Assembly (NCBI RefSeq): GCF_001995095.2
Contig: NZ_MTSD02000001.1
Location: 1,054,001 to 1,118,000 of the forward strand
DNA: 64,000 bases
Direction: 5' to 3'
Source of the DNA: Oceanospirillum linum
GTDB lineage: Bacteria > Pseudomonadota > Gammaproteobacteria > Pseudomonadales > Halomonadaceae
Part shown: piece after piece, positions 16,782 to 26,769 of the stretch
Position numbering within the stretch: position 1 is the first letter of the stretch
Layout: every line of letters starts with the position of its first letter
Translations under genes and position numbers: made by a program
The notes under the pieces: generated by a model
What the model saw: only the letters and a program-made list of their open reading frames with translations
Database searches by the model: none
Told to the model about the DNA's origin: nothing

Positions 16782-18338
16782 ATGACGACATCGATTGACG
16801 ATAGCTCTGTAATGACGTTCACCAACCTCAGCACCGCTGAATTGGTTCAAATGGCTGTTCAACGCAAAGAAGGCGAACTGGCCAGCAACGGAGCTTTGGT
16901 AGTTTCTACTGGCCACCGCACCGGCCGCTCTCCAATGGATCGCTTCATTGTTGAAGAGCCCAGTACTGCAGATCTGATCGAATGGGGCGCAATCAACCGT
17001 CCGTTTGACGCTGCCAAGTTTGATGCTCTTTGGGATCGCGTTGAAGAGTACCTGACTCAGAAAGATACGTTTGTTTCCGAACTGCACGTTGGTGCTGATC
17101 CGGAACACTACCTGCCGATTCGTGTTACCACCGAAACAGCATGGCACAACCTCTTTGGCCGCACCCTGTTTGTTCGTCCTGACGAGTTCAACCCGAAAAA
17201 CAAGGGTGAGTGGCAGATTATTAATGCGCCTCAGTTTGTTTGTGAGCCTGAGCGCGACGGCACCAACTCTGACGGCACCGTTATTATCAACTTTGCCAAG
17301 CGCAAAGTACTTCTGGCGGGTATGCAGTATGCCGGCGAGATGAAAAAAGCGATGTTCTCCGTACAGAACTTCCTGCTGCCGGAGAAAGACGTTCTGCCGA
17401 TGCACTGCTCTGCAAACGTTGGCGAAGATGGCGAAACAACTCTGTTCTTCGGTCTGTCCGGTACCGGTAAGACCACTCTGTCTGCAGACCCGGAACGTTA
17501 CCTGATCGGTGATGACGAGCATGGCTGGGGCAAAGGCGTTGTATTCAACATCGAAGGCGGCTGCTACGCGAAATGTATCGACCTGTCTCAGAAAAATGAG
17601 CCGGTTATCTGGGACGCGATCAAGTTTGGTTCCGTACTGGAGAATGTCGTTCTGGATAGCGAGCGTGCGCCTGATTACACTGATGTAAGCCTGACCCAGA
17701 ATACCCGTGCGACATACCCACTGGAGCACATCGAGAAGCGTGTTCTGGAAAACCGTGCCGGTGAGCCAAAAGCGATTGTTTTCCTGACCTGTGACCTGAC
17801 TGGCGTACTGCCGCCTGTTTCTGTTCTGTCGAAAGAAGCAGCGGCGTATCACTTTCTGTCCGGCTACACAGCTCTGGTAGGTTCAACAGAAATGGGTTCC
17901 GGTGGTGGCATCAAATCTACCTTCTCAACCTGCTTTGGTGCACCTTTCTTCCCACGCCCTGCCGCTGAGTATGCCGAGCTGCTGATCAAACGCATCGAAG
18001 AGTTCGGCTCCAAAGTTTATCTGGTTAACACCGGCTGGACTGGCGGCTCATACGGTGAAGGCCAGCGCTTCAGCATCCCAACGACCCGTGGCATCATCTC
18101 TGCAATCCAGAATGGTGCGCTGGAAGATATTGAAACCGTACATCTGGAAGGCATCAACCTGGCGGTACCTGCTGAAGTACCGGGTGTTGAGACCAACCTG
18201 CTACAGCCTCGCAGCACCTGGGCTAACCCAGAGAGCTACGATGCCGCAGCGAAAGAGCTGGCAGCTAAATTCGTTGAAAACTTCAAGAAGTTCAACGATG
18301 TGGACGAAGCGATCATCGCGGCAGGTCCTCAGCTGTAA
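16782..18338 (+). CDS. pckA: Phosphoenolpyruvate carboxykinase (ATP)
   Basis: First committed step of gluconeogenesis from C4 acids: oxaloacetate plus ATP gives phosphoenolpyruvate, CO2 and ADP. Motifs: [14 protein letters not shown] near residues 44-57 for substrate, [14 protein letters not shown] kinase P-loop near 225-238, [10 protein letters not shown] metal-binding motif, and the RTGGSYG-like WTGGSYGEG late loop. Length 518 residues is normal for the ATP type. AAGGA (16768-16772) precedes the ATG. Neighbouring ectoine and C4-dicarboxylate functions feed oxaloacetate toward this enzyme. A strong terminator follows. Confidence 0.97.
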   Translation: MTTSIDDSSVMTFTNLSTAELVQMAVQRKEGELASNGALVVSTGHRTGRSPMDRFIVEEPSTADLIEWGAINRPFDAAKFDALWDRVEEYLTQKDTFVSELHVGADPEHYLPIRVTTETAWHNLFGRTLFVRPDEFNPKNKGEWQIINAPQFVCEPERDGTNSDGTVIINFAKRKVLLAGMQYAGEMKKAMFSVQNFLLPEKDVLPMHCSANVGEDGETTLFFGLSGTGKTTLSADPERYLIGDDEHGWGKGVVFNIEGGCYAKCIDLSQKNEPVIWDAIKFGSVLENVVLDSERAPDYTDVSLTQNTRATYPLEHIEKRVLENRAGEPKAIVFLTCDLTGVLPPVSVLSKEAAAYHFLSGYTALVGSTEMGSGGGIKSTFSTCFGAPFFPRPAAEYAELLIKRIEEFGSKVYLVNTGWTGGSYGEGQRFSIPTTRGIISAIQNGALEDIETVHLEGINLAVPAEVPGVETNLLQPRSTWANPESYDAAAKELAAKFVENFKKFNDVDEAIIAAGPQL

Positions 18339-18360
18339 GATCCGGCAACGGATTCAGAAA

Positions 18361-18390
18361 AAGGCGAACACCAAGGTGTTCGCCTTTTTT
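18361..18390 (+). terminator. Strong terminator after pckA
   Basis: AGGCGAACACC and GGTGTTCGCCT form a perfect 11-bp stem with a two-base centre, followed by TTTTT. Confidence 0.92.
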
Positions 18391-18610
18391 GATTCTGCGC
18401 TAATGAGTTGCACCAACAAGCGCTGATCGGCATTTGCATTCGGTTACGGGGTTTCAACAAATTTCTGCCATAAAAATTTTGCCCCAAACCCACAGTTACT
18501 GTATAAAATCACAGCTTATTTAATTCAACCCGTTAACGAAACACTTGAGTTGTCAGGCTGCTATCGCTTGTCCAGCTTATGCCTCAGTCAGAAAAAAGAG
18601 AGTCATCTTC

Positions 18611-20971
18611 ATGGAACAGATCTCCCACCGTATTGCCGAAGAACTAAGCGTTAAACAGGCCCAGGTCAGTGCCGCTGTTACCCTGCTGGACGAAGGCGCG
18701 ACCGTTCCTTTTATCGCGCGATACCGTAAGGAGATCACCGGGGGCCTGGATGATACTCAACTGCGTAATCTGGAAGAACGTCTGCGCTACCTGCGCGAAC
18801 TGGAAGATCGTCGCAACACTGTCCTGAAAAGCATCGATGATCAGGGCAAGCTAACCGACGGGCTAAAAGCCGATATTATGAGTGCTGAGACGAAAACCCG
18901 CCTGGAAGATCTGTATCTGCCCTATAAGCCGAAGCGCCGCACCAAAGCACAGATCGCCCGCGAAGCCGGTCTGGAGCCTTTGGCAGACCTGTTATTTAAC
19001 TCACCCGAAACCGATCCACAAACCGCCGCTGAAGCCTATATCAATGCTGACACGGGGGTTGCCGATATCAAAGCGGCCCTGGATGGTGCCAAACAGATCC
19101 TGATGGAACGCTTCAGTGAAGATGCCAGCTTACTGGATATGCTCCGTACCAGACTCTGGCAGCAGGGTGAACTTCAGTCCCGGGTTGTTCCCGGTCAGGA
19201 GCAAACCGGTGAGAAATTCAGTGATTACTTTGAGCACAATGAGCCCATCAATAAAACCCCGTCCCACCGGGCGCTGGCCATGTACCGCGGCCGCAATGAA
19301 GGCGCCTTACAGCTTGCCATCGTTTTACCGGAGGCGGAAGAGCTGAAAATACATCCCTGCGAGGAGATGATCGCCCGGCATTTCGGTATTGAGGATCAAG
19401 GGCGTCCGGCGGACACCTGGTTAAAAGAAGTTGTACGCTGGACCTGGCGGGTTAAGCTGCTGACTCATATCGAAACTGAACTCATGACCCGCCTGCGTGA
19501 GTCCGCAGAGATGGAAGCAATAAAGGTCTTCGCTGGCAACCTGAAGGACCTGCTGCTGGCTGCGCCTGCAGGGCCTCGGGCCACACTGGGTCTCGACCCG
19601 GGCTTACGTACAGGTGTTAAAGTCGCCGTGGTTGATCACACAGGTAAGCTGCTTGATTATGCGACGATCTACCCCCACGTACCAAAAAACCAGTGGCGCG
19701 AGTCCCTTGCGGTTTTAGCGGCACTGGTTGAGAAACATAATGTCGATCTGATCAGTATCGGTAACGGCACAGCCTCCCGCGAAACGGACAAACTGGCAGG
19801 TGACCTGGTAAAAATGATTAAAGATCGCAAGGTCAGCAAAATCATGGTCAGTGAAGCGGGTGCATCTGTTTACTCAGCCTCAGAGCTGGCGGCAAAAGAG
19901 TTCCCGGATCTGGATGTCAGCATTCGGGGTGCAGTCTCCATCGCCCGCCGTCTGCAGGACCCTCTGGCAGAGCTGGTTAAAATCGACCCGAAATCCATTG
20001 GCGTTGGCCAGTATCAGCATGATGTTTCACAAACTCAACTGGCCCGTAGCCTGGAAGCAGTGGTGGAAGATTGCGTTAACGCCGTAGGTGTCGATGTTAA
20101 TACCGCCTCCGTTGCCTTGCTGAACCGGGTATCCGGTCTGAACGCAACTCTGGCCCAGAATATCATCAGCTATCGTGACGAAAACGGCACATTTAACAGC
20201 CGAACCGACCTGAAGAAAGTTGCCCGCCTTGGGCCAAAAGCCTTTGAACAGTGCGCAGGATTCCTGCGCATTATGAATGGCAAAAACCCTTTGGACGCCT
20301 CTGCAGTTCACCCGGAAGCCTATCCTGTCGTGAAGAAAATTGCAGAGAACAATGGGCGTAAAGTAGATACTCTGATCGGTGACTCCAGCTTTCTGAAAGG
20401 CATTAACCCAATCGAGTACATCGACGATAATTTTGGCCTGCCCACAGTGACGGATATTTTACAGGAACTGGATAAACCCGGTCGCGACCCTCGACCTGAG
20501 TTTAAAGCCGCAGAGTTTATGGAAGGCGTTGAAGAGATCAGCGATCTTAAACCCGGAATGGTACTTGAAGGTGCCGTTACAAACGTTACCAACTTCGGTG
20601 CATTTGTTGATATAGGTGTTCACCAGGACGGTCTGGTACATATTTCTGCCCTATCCAACCGCTTTGTCGAGGACCCCCGCACCGTGGTAAAAGCCGGTGA
20701 TATTGTGCAGGTTAAAGTCATGGATGTAGACCAGCAGCGCCGACGTATCGCTCTGTCAATGCGCCTGAATGATGAGCCTGAAGCAAAAAGTAATAGCTCA
20801 ACAGGTAATGACAAAGGCCGGGGCAGAAACTACTCTTCGGAGAGTCGTGATCACGCCAAAGACAAGAGCCGCCGTGGACAGCAGGGTGGAAGCAATAAAA
20901 GCGGTCAACCAGAAAATATGGGGACATTGGGAATGTTGCTTGCCCAGGCACAGAAAAAACAGCGAAAATAG
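18611..20971 (+). CDS. tex: Tex family transcription accessory protein
   Basis: Cytoplasmic nucleic-acid binding protein of the Tex/Spt6 family. Domain order: helical N terminus ([17 protein letters not shown]), a YqgF/RNase-H-like domain starting at [17 protein letters not shown] (about residue 330), helix-hairpin-helix region ([18 protein letters not shown]), and an S1 RNA-binding domain ([24 protein letters not shown], about 655-725). The end is a Ser/Arg/Lys/Gly-rich tail. I start at the ATG at 18611 ([14 protein letters not shown]), the usual family start; a TTG at 18545 adds 22 odd residues. Length 786 residues. It is flanked by terminators on both sides and so is monocistronic. Confidence 0.95.
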   Translation: MEQISHRIAEELSVKQAQVSAAVTLLDEGATVPFIARYRKEITGGLDDTQLRNLEERLRYLRELEDRRNTVLKSIDDQGKLTDGLKADIMSAETKTRLEDLYLPYKPKRRTKAQIAREAGLEPLADLLFNSPETDPQTAAEAYINADTGVADIKAALDGAKQILMERFSEDASLLDMLRTRLWQQGELQSRVVPGQEQTGEKFSDYFEHNEPINKTPSHRALAMYRGRNEGALQLAIVLPEAEELKIHPCEEMIARHFGIEDQGRPADTWLKEVVRWTWRVKLLTHIETELMTRLRESAEMEAIKVFAGNLKDLLLAAPAGPRATLGLDPGLRTGVKVAVVDHTGKLLDYATIYPHVPKNQWRESLAVLAALVEKHNVDLISIGNGTASRETDKLAGDLVKMIKDRKVSKIMVSEAGASVYSASELAAKEFPDLDVSIRGAVSIARRLQDPLAELVKIDPKSIGVGQYQHDVSQTQLARSLEAVVEDCVNAVGVDVNTASVALLNRVSGLNATLAQNIISYRDENGTFNSRTDLKKVARLGPKAFEQCAGFLRIMNGKNPLDASAVHPEAYPVVKKIAENNGRKVDTLIGDSSFLKGINPIEYIDDNFGLPTVTDILQELDKPGRDPRPEFKAAEFMEGVEEISDLKPGMVLEGAVTNVTNFGAFVDIGVHQDGLVHISALSNRFVEDPRTVVKAGDIVQVKVMDVDQQRRRIALSMRLNDEPEAKSNSSTGNDKGRGRNYSSESRDHAKDKSRRGQQGGSNKSGQPENMGTLGMLLAQAQKKQRK

Positions 20972-21056
20972 CGACACCGCCATATTCTGACCAAAATCAT
21001 CGGAATTATTATGGCTGAATAATTTAAGCAATCCAATTTTTGACAGCATAGCTTGA

Positions 21057-21099
21057 AGCCTGACTCTGCGCCCCCATATTGCCAGATCAGGCTTTTTTC
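21057..21099 (+). terminator. Terminator after tex
   Basis: AGCCTGA (21057-21063) pairs with TCAGGCT (21087-21093), followed by a run of T. Confidence 0.8.
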
Positions 21100-21223
21100 G
21101 ACTGGCGTATGCCGGTTTTTTTGTAGATAAACCCGCTGGGAGCGAACACTCCTACCCGAGTGAGACTCAGCGACTGAAACGCTATATGCGCCGGTAAAGC
21201 CGGTTGGTATTAGGGGAAGCACC

Positions 21224-22813
21224 TTGACCAAAACCATCAAAGATCGTATCGAGTTTTTACGCCCTGTTGCCCAGCGCGGCCTGTTCAACCAGATCAAGCG
21301 CGGACTCGAAAAGGAGGGTTTACGCACAACACCCGCAAGCAAGCTGGCCCAGACCGATCACCCAAAAGCTTTAGGCTCAACGCTGACCCACCCTTATATC
21401 ACCACTGACTATTCAGAAGCTCTGCTGGAATTTATCACACCAGTGTCCAGCAAACTGACAGAAACACTGGGTTTTCTTAAAGATTTACACGTCTTCAGCT
21501 ACCGCCATCTGGGCGACGAAGTCATTTGGCCCGCCAGCATGCCCTGCAAGCTGCAGGGTAATGAAAGCATCCCCATTGCTCAGTACGGCAGCTCAAACTC
21601 CGGCATCATGAAAACCGTTTATCGCCACGGCCTTTCCTGGCGCTATGGCCGTATCATGCAATCCATTGCAGGTCTGCACTACAACTTCTCTCTGCCAGAG
21701 GCTCTATGGCCAGCTTTGCTGCACCTGAAATATCCTGAGCGAGATGCCAAAGACCCTCAAGTCCTGCAGGATTTTATTTCAGAGCAGTACTTCGCGCTGA
21801 TCCGAAACTTCCGTCGCTATAGCTGGTTACTGCTATATCTGTTCGGCGCCTCTCCGGCTGTGGATAAAAGTTTTGTTGAGGATAAGCCACATCAGCTGGA
21901 CGAACTGGATACCGACACCCTGTTCCTGCCCTATGCTACATCTCTGCGTATGAGCGACCTGGGCTATCAGAACAATGTGCAGTCAAGCCTGAAAATATGC
22001 TTTAACTCACTTGAAAACTATGTCAACACGCTGAATCATGCTATCAGAACACCTTACGCGCCCTATGAAACCCTGGGAGTTAAGGTTGATGGTCAGTATC
22101 GTCAGTTAAATACCAATATTTTGCAGATTGAAAACGAGTACTACAGCGATATCCGCCCGAAGCGCGTTACAGAAAGTGGCGAACGCCCGTCTGAGGCATT
22201 AACTCAGCGTGGAGTAGAGTATATCGAAGTGCGCTGCATCGATCTGAATCCTTTTGAAGCGATCGGCATAACAGAAACGCAGGCACGCTTTGTCGATACA
22301 TTTTTGCTGTTCTGCCTACTGGAGAACAGCACTCAGATACCTGATGATGAATGTAAAATGCTGGATGAAAATCACAGCGATATCGTTAACCGGGGTCGGC
22401 TCCCAGGGCTAATGTTACAAACGCCAAAAGGCACAATCTCCCGTGAGGAGTGGAGCCACCAGCTGTTTGACCGTCTGCAACCAGTTGCTGAGTTACTGGA
22501 TAGCGGTAATGATAATGCCATCCATCAAGCGGCGCTGGATGCTTTCCGCCCCTTAATAGACCAGCCGGAGTTAACGCCGTCTGCGCAGGTTCTGGAGGCT
22601 ATTCGTAAGGCGGGTAGCTTCACTGCATTTGCTCAGCAACAAGCCCATCAGCAGGCTGATCTGTTACGCACCACCCCTATTAACAAAGCCAGGGAAGCCT
22701 TGTTTATCCAGCTTTCTGAAAGCTCGATCCGCCAACAAGCAGATCAGGAAGAGGCCGACCAGATCGATTTTGACACCTTTCTGGCCGACTATATGGCCAG
22801 ACAGAGCGCCTGA
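21224..22813 (+). CDS. gshA: Glutamate-cysteine ligase (class I)
   Basis: First step of glutathione synthesis: ATP-dependent joining of glutamate and cysteine. Family signatures visible include GLRTTPASKLAQTDHPKALGS, HPYITTDYSEALLEFITP, PASMPCKL, IAQYGSSNSGIMKTVYRHGL and EVRCIDLNPFEAIGI. Length 529 residues is normal. The start is a TTG at 21224, preceded by AGGGGAAG; no in-frame ATG lies near. The TTG start may hold expression low. It is monocistronic and converges on the FliL-like gene. The 110-base convergent gap has small GC-rich stems (GGCAG/CTGCC near 22847-22858) but no clear terminator. Confidence 0.95.
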   Translation: MTKTIKDRIEFLRPVAQRGLFNQIKRGLEKEGLRTTPASKLAQTDHPKALGSTLTHPYITTDYSEALLEFITPVSSKLTETLGFLKDLHVFSYRHLGDEVIWPASMPCKLQGNESIPIAQYGSSNSGIMKTVYRHGLSWRYGRIMQSIAGLHYNFSLPEALWPALLHLKYPERDAKDPQVLQDFISEQYFALIRNFRRYSWLLLYLFGASPAVDKSFVEDKPHQLDELDTDTLFLPYATSLRMSDLGYQNNVQSSLKICFNSLENYVNTLNHAIRTPYAPYETLGVKVDGQYRQLNTNILQIENEYYSDIRPKRVTESGERPSEALTQRGVEYIEVRCIDLNPFEAIGITETQARFVDTFLLFCLLENSTQIPDDECKMLDENHSDIVNRGRLPGLMLQTPKGTISREEWSHQLFDRLQPVAELLDSGNDNAIHQAALDAFRPLIDQPELTPSAQVLEAIRKAGSFTAFAQQQAHQQADLLRTTPINKAREALFIQLSESSIRQQADQEEADQIDFDTFLADYMARQSA

Positions 22814-22923
22814 TAATGAGCACTGAAATTGTCCCCCGCAACGGAGGGCAGAGCTGCCAGAGCTGACGGGTACCCCTCCTTGTGACTGGATCCAGCCACA
22901 GAGAGGTTTTTCAAAGCAGGAGT

Positions 22924-23337
22924 TTACTTCTGGTAGATAAAGTTCAGCACGAGAAGATCATCAATAACCGGATGCCCAACCTCTTTCAGCATCAGATCTT
23001 TTACCGATTGAGTTGCCTCCATACGAATCTGCTCCTGACCTACAGGTGTCGTTACAGCTTCATCTGTTTGACGGCTCAGTAGTGACACCAGCTCATTGCG
23101 GATCAGAGGCATATGATGAGCAACCGTCTTTTCTGCCAACGGAGAACTGGTAACCAGAGTAATATCCGCTTTGAGATATTTCAGACGACCGGGGTCACCA
23201 TAATTAAGCACAAAAGAAGGCTTCATCTCGGTATATACAATCGGCGAACCACTTTCTGCCTCTGCAGCCCAGCCTTGCACCACCATCCCAAACATAATCA
23301 GTACAGCTAACACGCTATGTTTTACTAATTTAATCAC
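22924..23337 (-). CDS. FliL-like single-pass protein outside a flagellar cluster
   Basis: A 137-residue protein with an N-terminal signal anchor (VLAVLIMFGMVVQGWAA) and a periplasmic domain that resembles FliL: PSFVLNYGDPGRLKYLKADITLVT, then HHMPLIRNELVSLLSRQT and a closing IDDLLVLNFIYQ. FliL binds the flagellar stator and motor. Here no flagellar gene is near, as also happens with FliL-like paralogues in Pseudomonas and relatives. The segment after VQGWAA may be cleaved, which would make the protein periplasmic rather than anchored. The start is GTG at 23337 with GGAGA upstream. It is divergent from dsbB. Function is unknown. Confidence 0.75.
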   Translation of the reverse strand: MIKLVKHSVLAVLIMFGMVVQGWAAEAESGSPIVYTEMKPSFVLNYGDPGRLKYLKADITLVTSSPLAEKTVAHHMPLIRNELVSLLSRQTDEAVTTPVGQEQIRMEATQSVKDLMLKEVGHPVIDDLLVLNFIYQK

Positions 23338-23588
23338 TCAGCATTCTCCAGTTTTATCATTGTCCGCTTTTATGGCGCCCTTCCGCAGTTATGGGGAACC
23401 TGCCGGAATGAAAACACTCTATGGCTGCAACCAGGTTACATTTTCAGTCACTCTGGCTATCACCTGAGTCAAAGATCTTTCTATTGTAGGGCTGCAGCGG
23501 ATTTTTTCCAATGAGCAAGCCACATATAATAGAATCCTGGCGCGCACAAAAATGATGCCTTGCCCTAACCGATTTATAAGGACAGAGA

Positions 23589-24098
23589 ATGCCTCTTAAT
23601 TACCGCACGATTAACCTGGCTGGCTTTATTGCCTGTTTTCTTCTGATTGCCAGCGCCCTGGTGATGCAGCATGTATTTGAACTGGAGCCATGCCCGCTTT
23701 GTATTTTTCAGCGGGTCTGCTTTATGGTCGCAGGCATTCTGTTTTTAGCTGGGGCTCTTTTTAACCCAGCGAGCCCAGGACTACAGCGCTCCATCAGCGG
23801 CCTGAATCTGGCCGCTCTGGCAACAGGTGTCGGACTTTCCCTTCGCCATATTTGGCTACAGAATCTGCCGCCATCTGAGGTCCCTTCCTGTGGGCCCGGC
23901 CTTGATTACATGCTGGAGGTACTCCCCTTCACATCGGTCATTAATCAGGTGCTCAGTGGCAGTGGTGAGTGTGCCGAAGTGTCATGGCTATTCCTTGGCT
24001 TATCAATTCCATGGTGGACGATGTTTGCTTATTTAGGTCTTTCAGGCCTGATTTTTCTTGCTCATTATAAGATCAAAGACAAAAAAGGCATCCAGTAA
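23589..24098 (+). CDS. dsbB: Disulfide bond formation protein B
   Basis: Four-helix inner-membrane enzyme that reoxidises DsbA and passes electrons to quinones. The two redox pairs are present: C35-x-x-C38 in EPCPLCIFQR, and C101 with C128 in the second periplasmic loop (PSCGPGLDYML, GSGECAEVSW). The IPWWTMFAYLGL helix is typical. Length is 169 residues. An AAGGA site precedes the ATG. Next on the same strand is rsd, 130 bases on, an order also known in Pseudomonas (dsbB beside algQ). Confidence 0.95.
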   Translation: MPLNYRTINLAGFIACFLLIASALVMQHVFELEPCPLCIFQRVCFMVAGILFLAGALFNPASPGLQRSISGLNLAALATGVGLSLRHIWLQNLPPSEVPSCGPGLDYMLEVLPFTSVINQVLSGSGECAEVSWLFLGLSIPWWTMFAYLGLSGLIFLAHYKIKDKKGIQ

Positions 24099-24228
24099 AC
24101 CCATTAATATATTTGCTGATTAACACAGGTGACATTGCCGAATCGCTACCGTATGCTTGGGTGTAACTGCATATTTGATACGCGATTTTTGATGGCCTGT
24201 AGGCCCATACAAATGCTGGAGGTCTGCC

Positions 24229-24705
24229 ATGCTTGAAGGTTGTAAAAATGCACGTGAGCGCTGGAGCGGTGTTCACGAAATGATCGACAAATGGCTCCAG
24301 GAACGTCAGGAGCTGATCGTGAATTACACTGAGGTTGCCCATCAGATAAACAAGGACGCTCCGGTGACACCCAGCCAGGTGCAGGCACTTTGTGATGTGA
24401 TGGTTGACTACACCTCTGCAGGCCATTTTGAGATCTTTGAACAGCTGTGTCGTGAGGCAGAAGCATTTTCAGATCAGGATGCCATTAATCTGAGTCACAA
24501 AATCTTCCCTCTGATCCAGAAAAGCACTGATGTTATTCTGGATTTTAATGAAGCTTATGGCGCTGAAATATCAACGGCCGATGCTACAAGCGTGCTTGCT
24601 GATAAACTTTCTATATTGGGAGAGTATCTGGCAGACCGCTTTCAGCATGAAGACACCCTAATCGAAACATTGCACACAGCACACCGGGAACTTGTAGGCT
24701 CATGA
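24229..24705 (+). CDS. rsd: Anti-sigma-70 factor Rsd/AlgQ
   Basis: Helical cytoplasmic protein that binds region 4 of the main sigma factor and favours alternative sigma factors in stationary phase. The N terminus MLEGCKNARERWSGVHEMIDKWLQERQELIV is diagnostic for the family. Length 158 residues is normal. GGAGG lies six bases before the ATG. The stop overlaps the start of the WD40-like lipoprotein gene (ATGA, 24702-24705), which suggests translation of both from one mRNA. Confidence 0.93.
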   Translation: MLEGCKNARERWSGVHEMIDKWLQERQELIVNYTEVAHQINKDAPVTPSQVQALCDVMVDYTSAGHFEIFEQLCREAEAFSDQDAINLSHKIFPLIQKSTDVILDFNEAYGAEISTADATSVLADKLSILGEYLADRFQHEDTLIETLHTAHRELVGS

Positions 24706-25694
24706 TCCATACAGGTAAAACAGTTGCTGCTGCCGTAGTGACTTTGTTTATGCTGGCCGTATCTGGCTGCTCGGATTTGACGCCACCAGAACAAACATGG
24801 TCACTGGCGACTAAAGGGCACTATGATGCGGCTCTATCAGATAATGGCAGCTTAGCGGTTGCAGCCTCAATTCATCACGGTGGCAGTCTATGGCAACTGC
24901 CTCAGCATGAGCGTGTCTTTAACTGGAATCATAAAGCTGACACTTTCTCATTATTAGATCATGTGGCGATTGCGGGTAATGGCCGTTATGGTGCGACCTC
25001 AGAACAGAAAAAACTGACACTCTGGGATGCAACATCAGGTAAGGCTATTAACTTTTGGGCGCTACCCGCAGACGTGCGCAGCCTGGATATTTCTGCCGAT
25101 GGTCAATTCCTCCTAGCCGGCCTGGATAATAGCACGGCTGTTTTGATCAGCACTTCCCAAGGAAAAGGGGTTAGAACCTTCACTACTGATGACACGATTT
25201 CCGCCGTTCGTCTGAGCGATGATAACTCTCTGGCTATGGCCGGTACGCGAACCGGAGTGGTTTATCTGTGGAATACAGAAAATGGCGAGATCCGAGGTCA
25301 GTGGTCTCATGATAATCAAGTGCGTTCCATGGCAATCTCCCCGGACAACCGCTTTGCTTTCAGTGGCGCTCAGGCTGGCTCAGGACTTGTAGTCGATCTT
25401 ATCAGCGGCAAGATTGCTATGAATATTGATATAAACCGAGGCGGAGAGATCGCTGCAGCAACCTATACTGCCGCCACGTTCAGCCAAAACCAATCGCTTT
25501 TGGCTACAGGAACCAGTACAGGTAAATTAAAACTCTGGGATCTGTCCAGTCAGCAAGCTATTGCCGGCTGGGAAGCAAGCAAGCGCAATGCATGGAAACC
25601 ATCCGGCGTGGTTATCCAGGATATCGCTTTTGTCAGCAACAGCTCTATCAGAGCAATAGCCAGCAATGGGCTGGCCTATCAGTTTGCCCGTTAA
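24702..25694 (+). CDS. WD40-repeat-like lipoprotein coupled to rsd
   Basis: A 330-residue protein with a lipoprotein signal: hydrophobic stretch then AVSGC (lipobox, Cys near residue 23). The mature part consists of beta-propeller-like repeats, each ending in a WD-like pair: LTLWDATSGKA, VYLWNTENGEI, LKLWDLSSQQA, with blades starting SLDISADGQFLLAG, AVRLSDDNSLAMAG, SMAISPDNRFAFSG and similar. About seven blades could fit. It is probably anchored to a membrane facing the periplasm. The four-base overlap with rsd implies coupling, though one product is cytoplasmic and the other exported. Function unknown. Confidence 0.85.
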   Translation: MIHTGKTVAAAVVTLFMLAVSGCSDLTPPEQTWSLATKGHYDAALSDNGSLAVAASIHHGGSLWQLPQHERVFNWNHKADTFSLLDHVAIAGNGRYGATSEQKKLTLWDATSGKAINFWALPADVRSLDISADGQFLLAGLDNSTAVLISTSQGKGVRTFTTDDTISAVRLSDDNSLAMAGTRTGVVYLWNTENGEIRGQWSHDNQVRSMAISPDNRFAFSGAQAGSGLVVDLISGKIAMNIDINRGGEIAAATYTAATFSQNQSLLATGTSTGKLKLWDLSSQQAIAGWEASKRNAWKPSGVVIQDIAFVSNSSIRAIASNGLAYQFAR

Positions 25695-25711
25695 CCCTGG
25701 CTTCCGGGCAG

Positions 25712-25753
25712 AAAAAAACCGGTAAGGAGATAATGCTCCCCACCGGTTTTTTT
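25712..25753. terminator. Bidirectional terminator between WD40 lipoprotein and ferritin genes
   Basis: AAAAAAACCGGT and ACCGGTTTTTTT form a perfect 12-bp stem with a run of T on each strand, serving the convergent genes on both sides. Confidence 0.9.
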
Positions 25754-25780
25754 ATGTCCTGCCAGAGCTTACAGATCAAA

Positions 25781-26314
25781 TCAGAATTCTGGCTCTGAAG
25801 AATCCATCACACTGCCGACTTCTTTGCCCACCAGCTTGCCAATCTCTTTATCAATAAAAAACAGCCCTTTGCCATCTTCACCGATAATCTCAATTTTATC
25901 CAGAATGCCCTTGAACAGCTTCTCTTCTTCATGCTGCTCGGCAACATACCATTGTAAAAAGCTGAATGTTGAATAATCCAGTTCCGTAAAGGCCGTATGA
26001 GCCAGCTCATTAATTTTCTGGGTAATCAGACATTCATGCTCAAACACCTTCTCAAAAAGGTCCTTGATGGAAGAGAACTCCGTTGGTGGAGCATCAATCG
26101 CACCCAGCTTTGCCATCGCACCCGTCTCATTGACATAAGTAAACAAGCGCTTCATGTGCTGCATCTCTTCATCTGCGTGCTTTTGCAAAAATCCGGCGCA
26201 GCCTTCAAAGCCTTTATCTTCAGCCCACGCACTCATCTGCAGGTAGAGATTGGAGGAATAAAACTCCAGGTTGATCTGTTCATTCAAACGATCAATCATC
26301 GCTTTCTTTAACAT
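25781..26314 (-). CDS. ftnA: Non-haem ferritin
   Basis: Iron-storage protein forming a 24-subunit shell. Ferroxidase-centre residues are seen: E in [16 protein letters not shown] (about residue 17), [11 protein letters not shown] with E and H (about 50-53), E in FEHECLITQ (about 94), and the [10 protein letters not shown] segment (about 126-132). Length 177 residues fits bacterial FtnA. AGGAG precedes the ATG. It is followed downstream by a shared terminator. Upstream on the same strand lies a small Cys-rich gene under a Fur-like box. Confidence 0.95.
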   Translation of the reverse strand: MLKKAMIDRLNEQINLEFYSSNLYLQMSAWAEDKGFEGCAGFLQKHADEEMQHMKRLFTYVNETGAMAKLGAIDAPPTEFSSIKDLFEKVFEHECLITQKINELAHTAFTELDYSTFSFLQWYVAEQHEEEKLFKGILDKIEIIGEDGKGLFFIDKEIGKLVGKEVGSVMDSSEPEF

Positions 26315-26402
26315 GGAAACTCCTAAACGAGGCGGGTAATAACAAGAGATATCATACTGTCAGAATACATTGGTGCAATATTCAGGTTCTGTGAAGAAAA
26401 AG

Positions 26403-26570
26403 CTACATTTCTAAAGGCCGGCAAAGGCGCTTTTTATCTGATGCTGAGCGAGCGCATTTACCACAGAGAAAATTACTGGTTCGTGTTACCTGGGTCAACT
26501 CACGAAAATGCTTGCTGATGTCATCTTTACCCAGTTTACATAAGCGGCCGGGTTTCAAAGTCTTTGCCAT
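26403..26570 (-). CDS. Small four-cysteine protein, putative zinc ribbon
   Basis: A 55-residue frame beginning MAKTLKPGRLCKLGK and ending LCRPLEM. It has four cysteines at positions 11, 36, 39 and 50 in a C-x24-C-x2-C-x10-C pattern, with the block CGKCARSASDKKRLCRP. Small proteins of Pseudomonas and Vibrio that I recall share the CxxCxR-A--K--LC-P signature, so this is likely a conserved family of unknown function that binds zinc. A GAGG ribosome site lies eight bases before the ATG. It is basic, so nucleic-acid binding is possible (inference). It lies 88 bases upstream of ftnA on the same strand, and a Fur-like box stands 79 bases before its start, which hints at an iron link. Confidence 0.75.
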   Translation of the reverse strand: MAKTLKPGRLCKLGKDDISKHFRELTQVTRTSNFLCGKCARSASDKKRLCRPLEM

Positions 26571-26648
26571 GGTCAGAGCCTCAGAGCAGGGTCTTAAAAC
26601 AGATGCAGAATCACTAACTCATTATAAAAATAATAAAAGCACCGAATA

Positions 26649-26667
26649 CAAAATGGTAACCATTATC
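26649..26667 (-). promoter_or_regulatory. Fur-like box upstream of the Cys-rich gene
   Basis: On the minus strand GATAATGGTTACCATTTTG matches 14 of 19 positions of the Fur consensus GATAATGATAATCATTATC and has an inner inverted repeat AATGGT/ACCATT. It lies between the GGDEF gene and the small Cys-rich gene. Confidence 0.35.
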
Positions 26668-26769
26668 ATATAAGAGCTTTTCCCGAAAAGAAAGCCCGGC
26701 TCACCTCCGTCAACCGTTCTTACAGAACTACCGAGTTACACATCAGCCGCCACCATCACCAGGAAAATC

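Noticed and set aside
16677-17852. 391-codon minus-strand frame opposite pckA
   Set aside because: A shadow of the strongly coded pckA frame; no start signal and no family.
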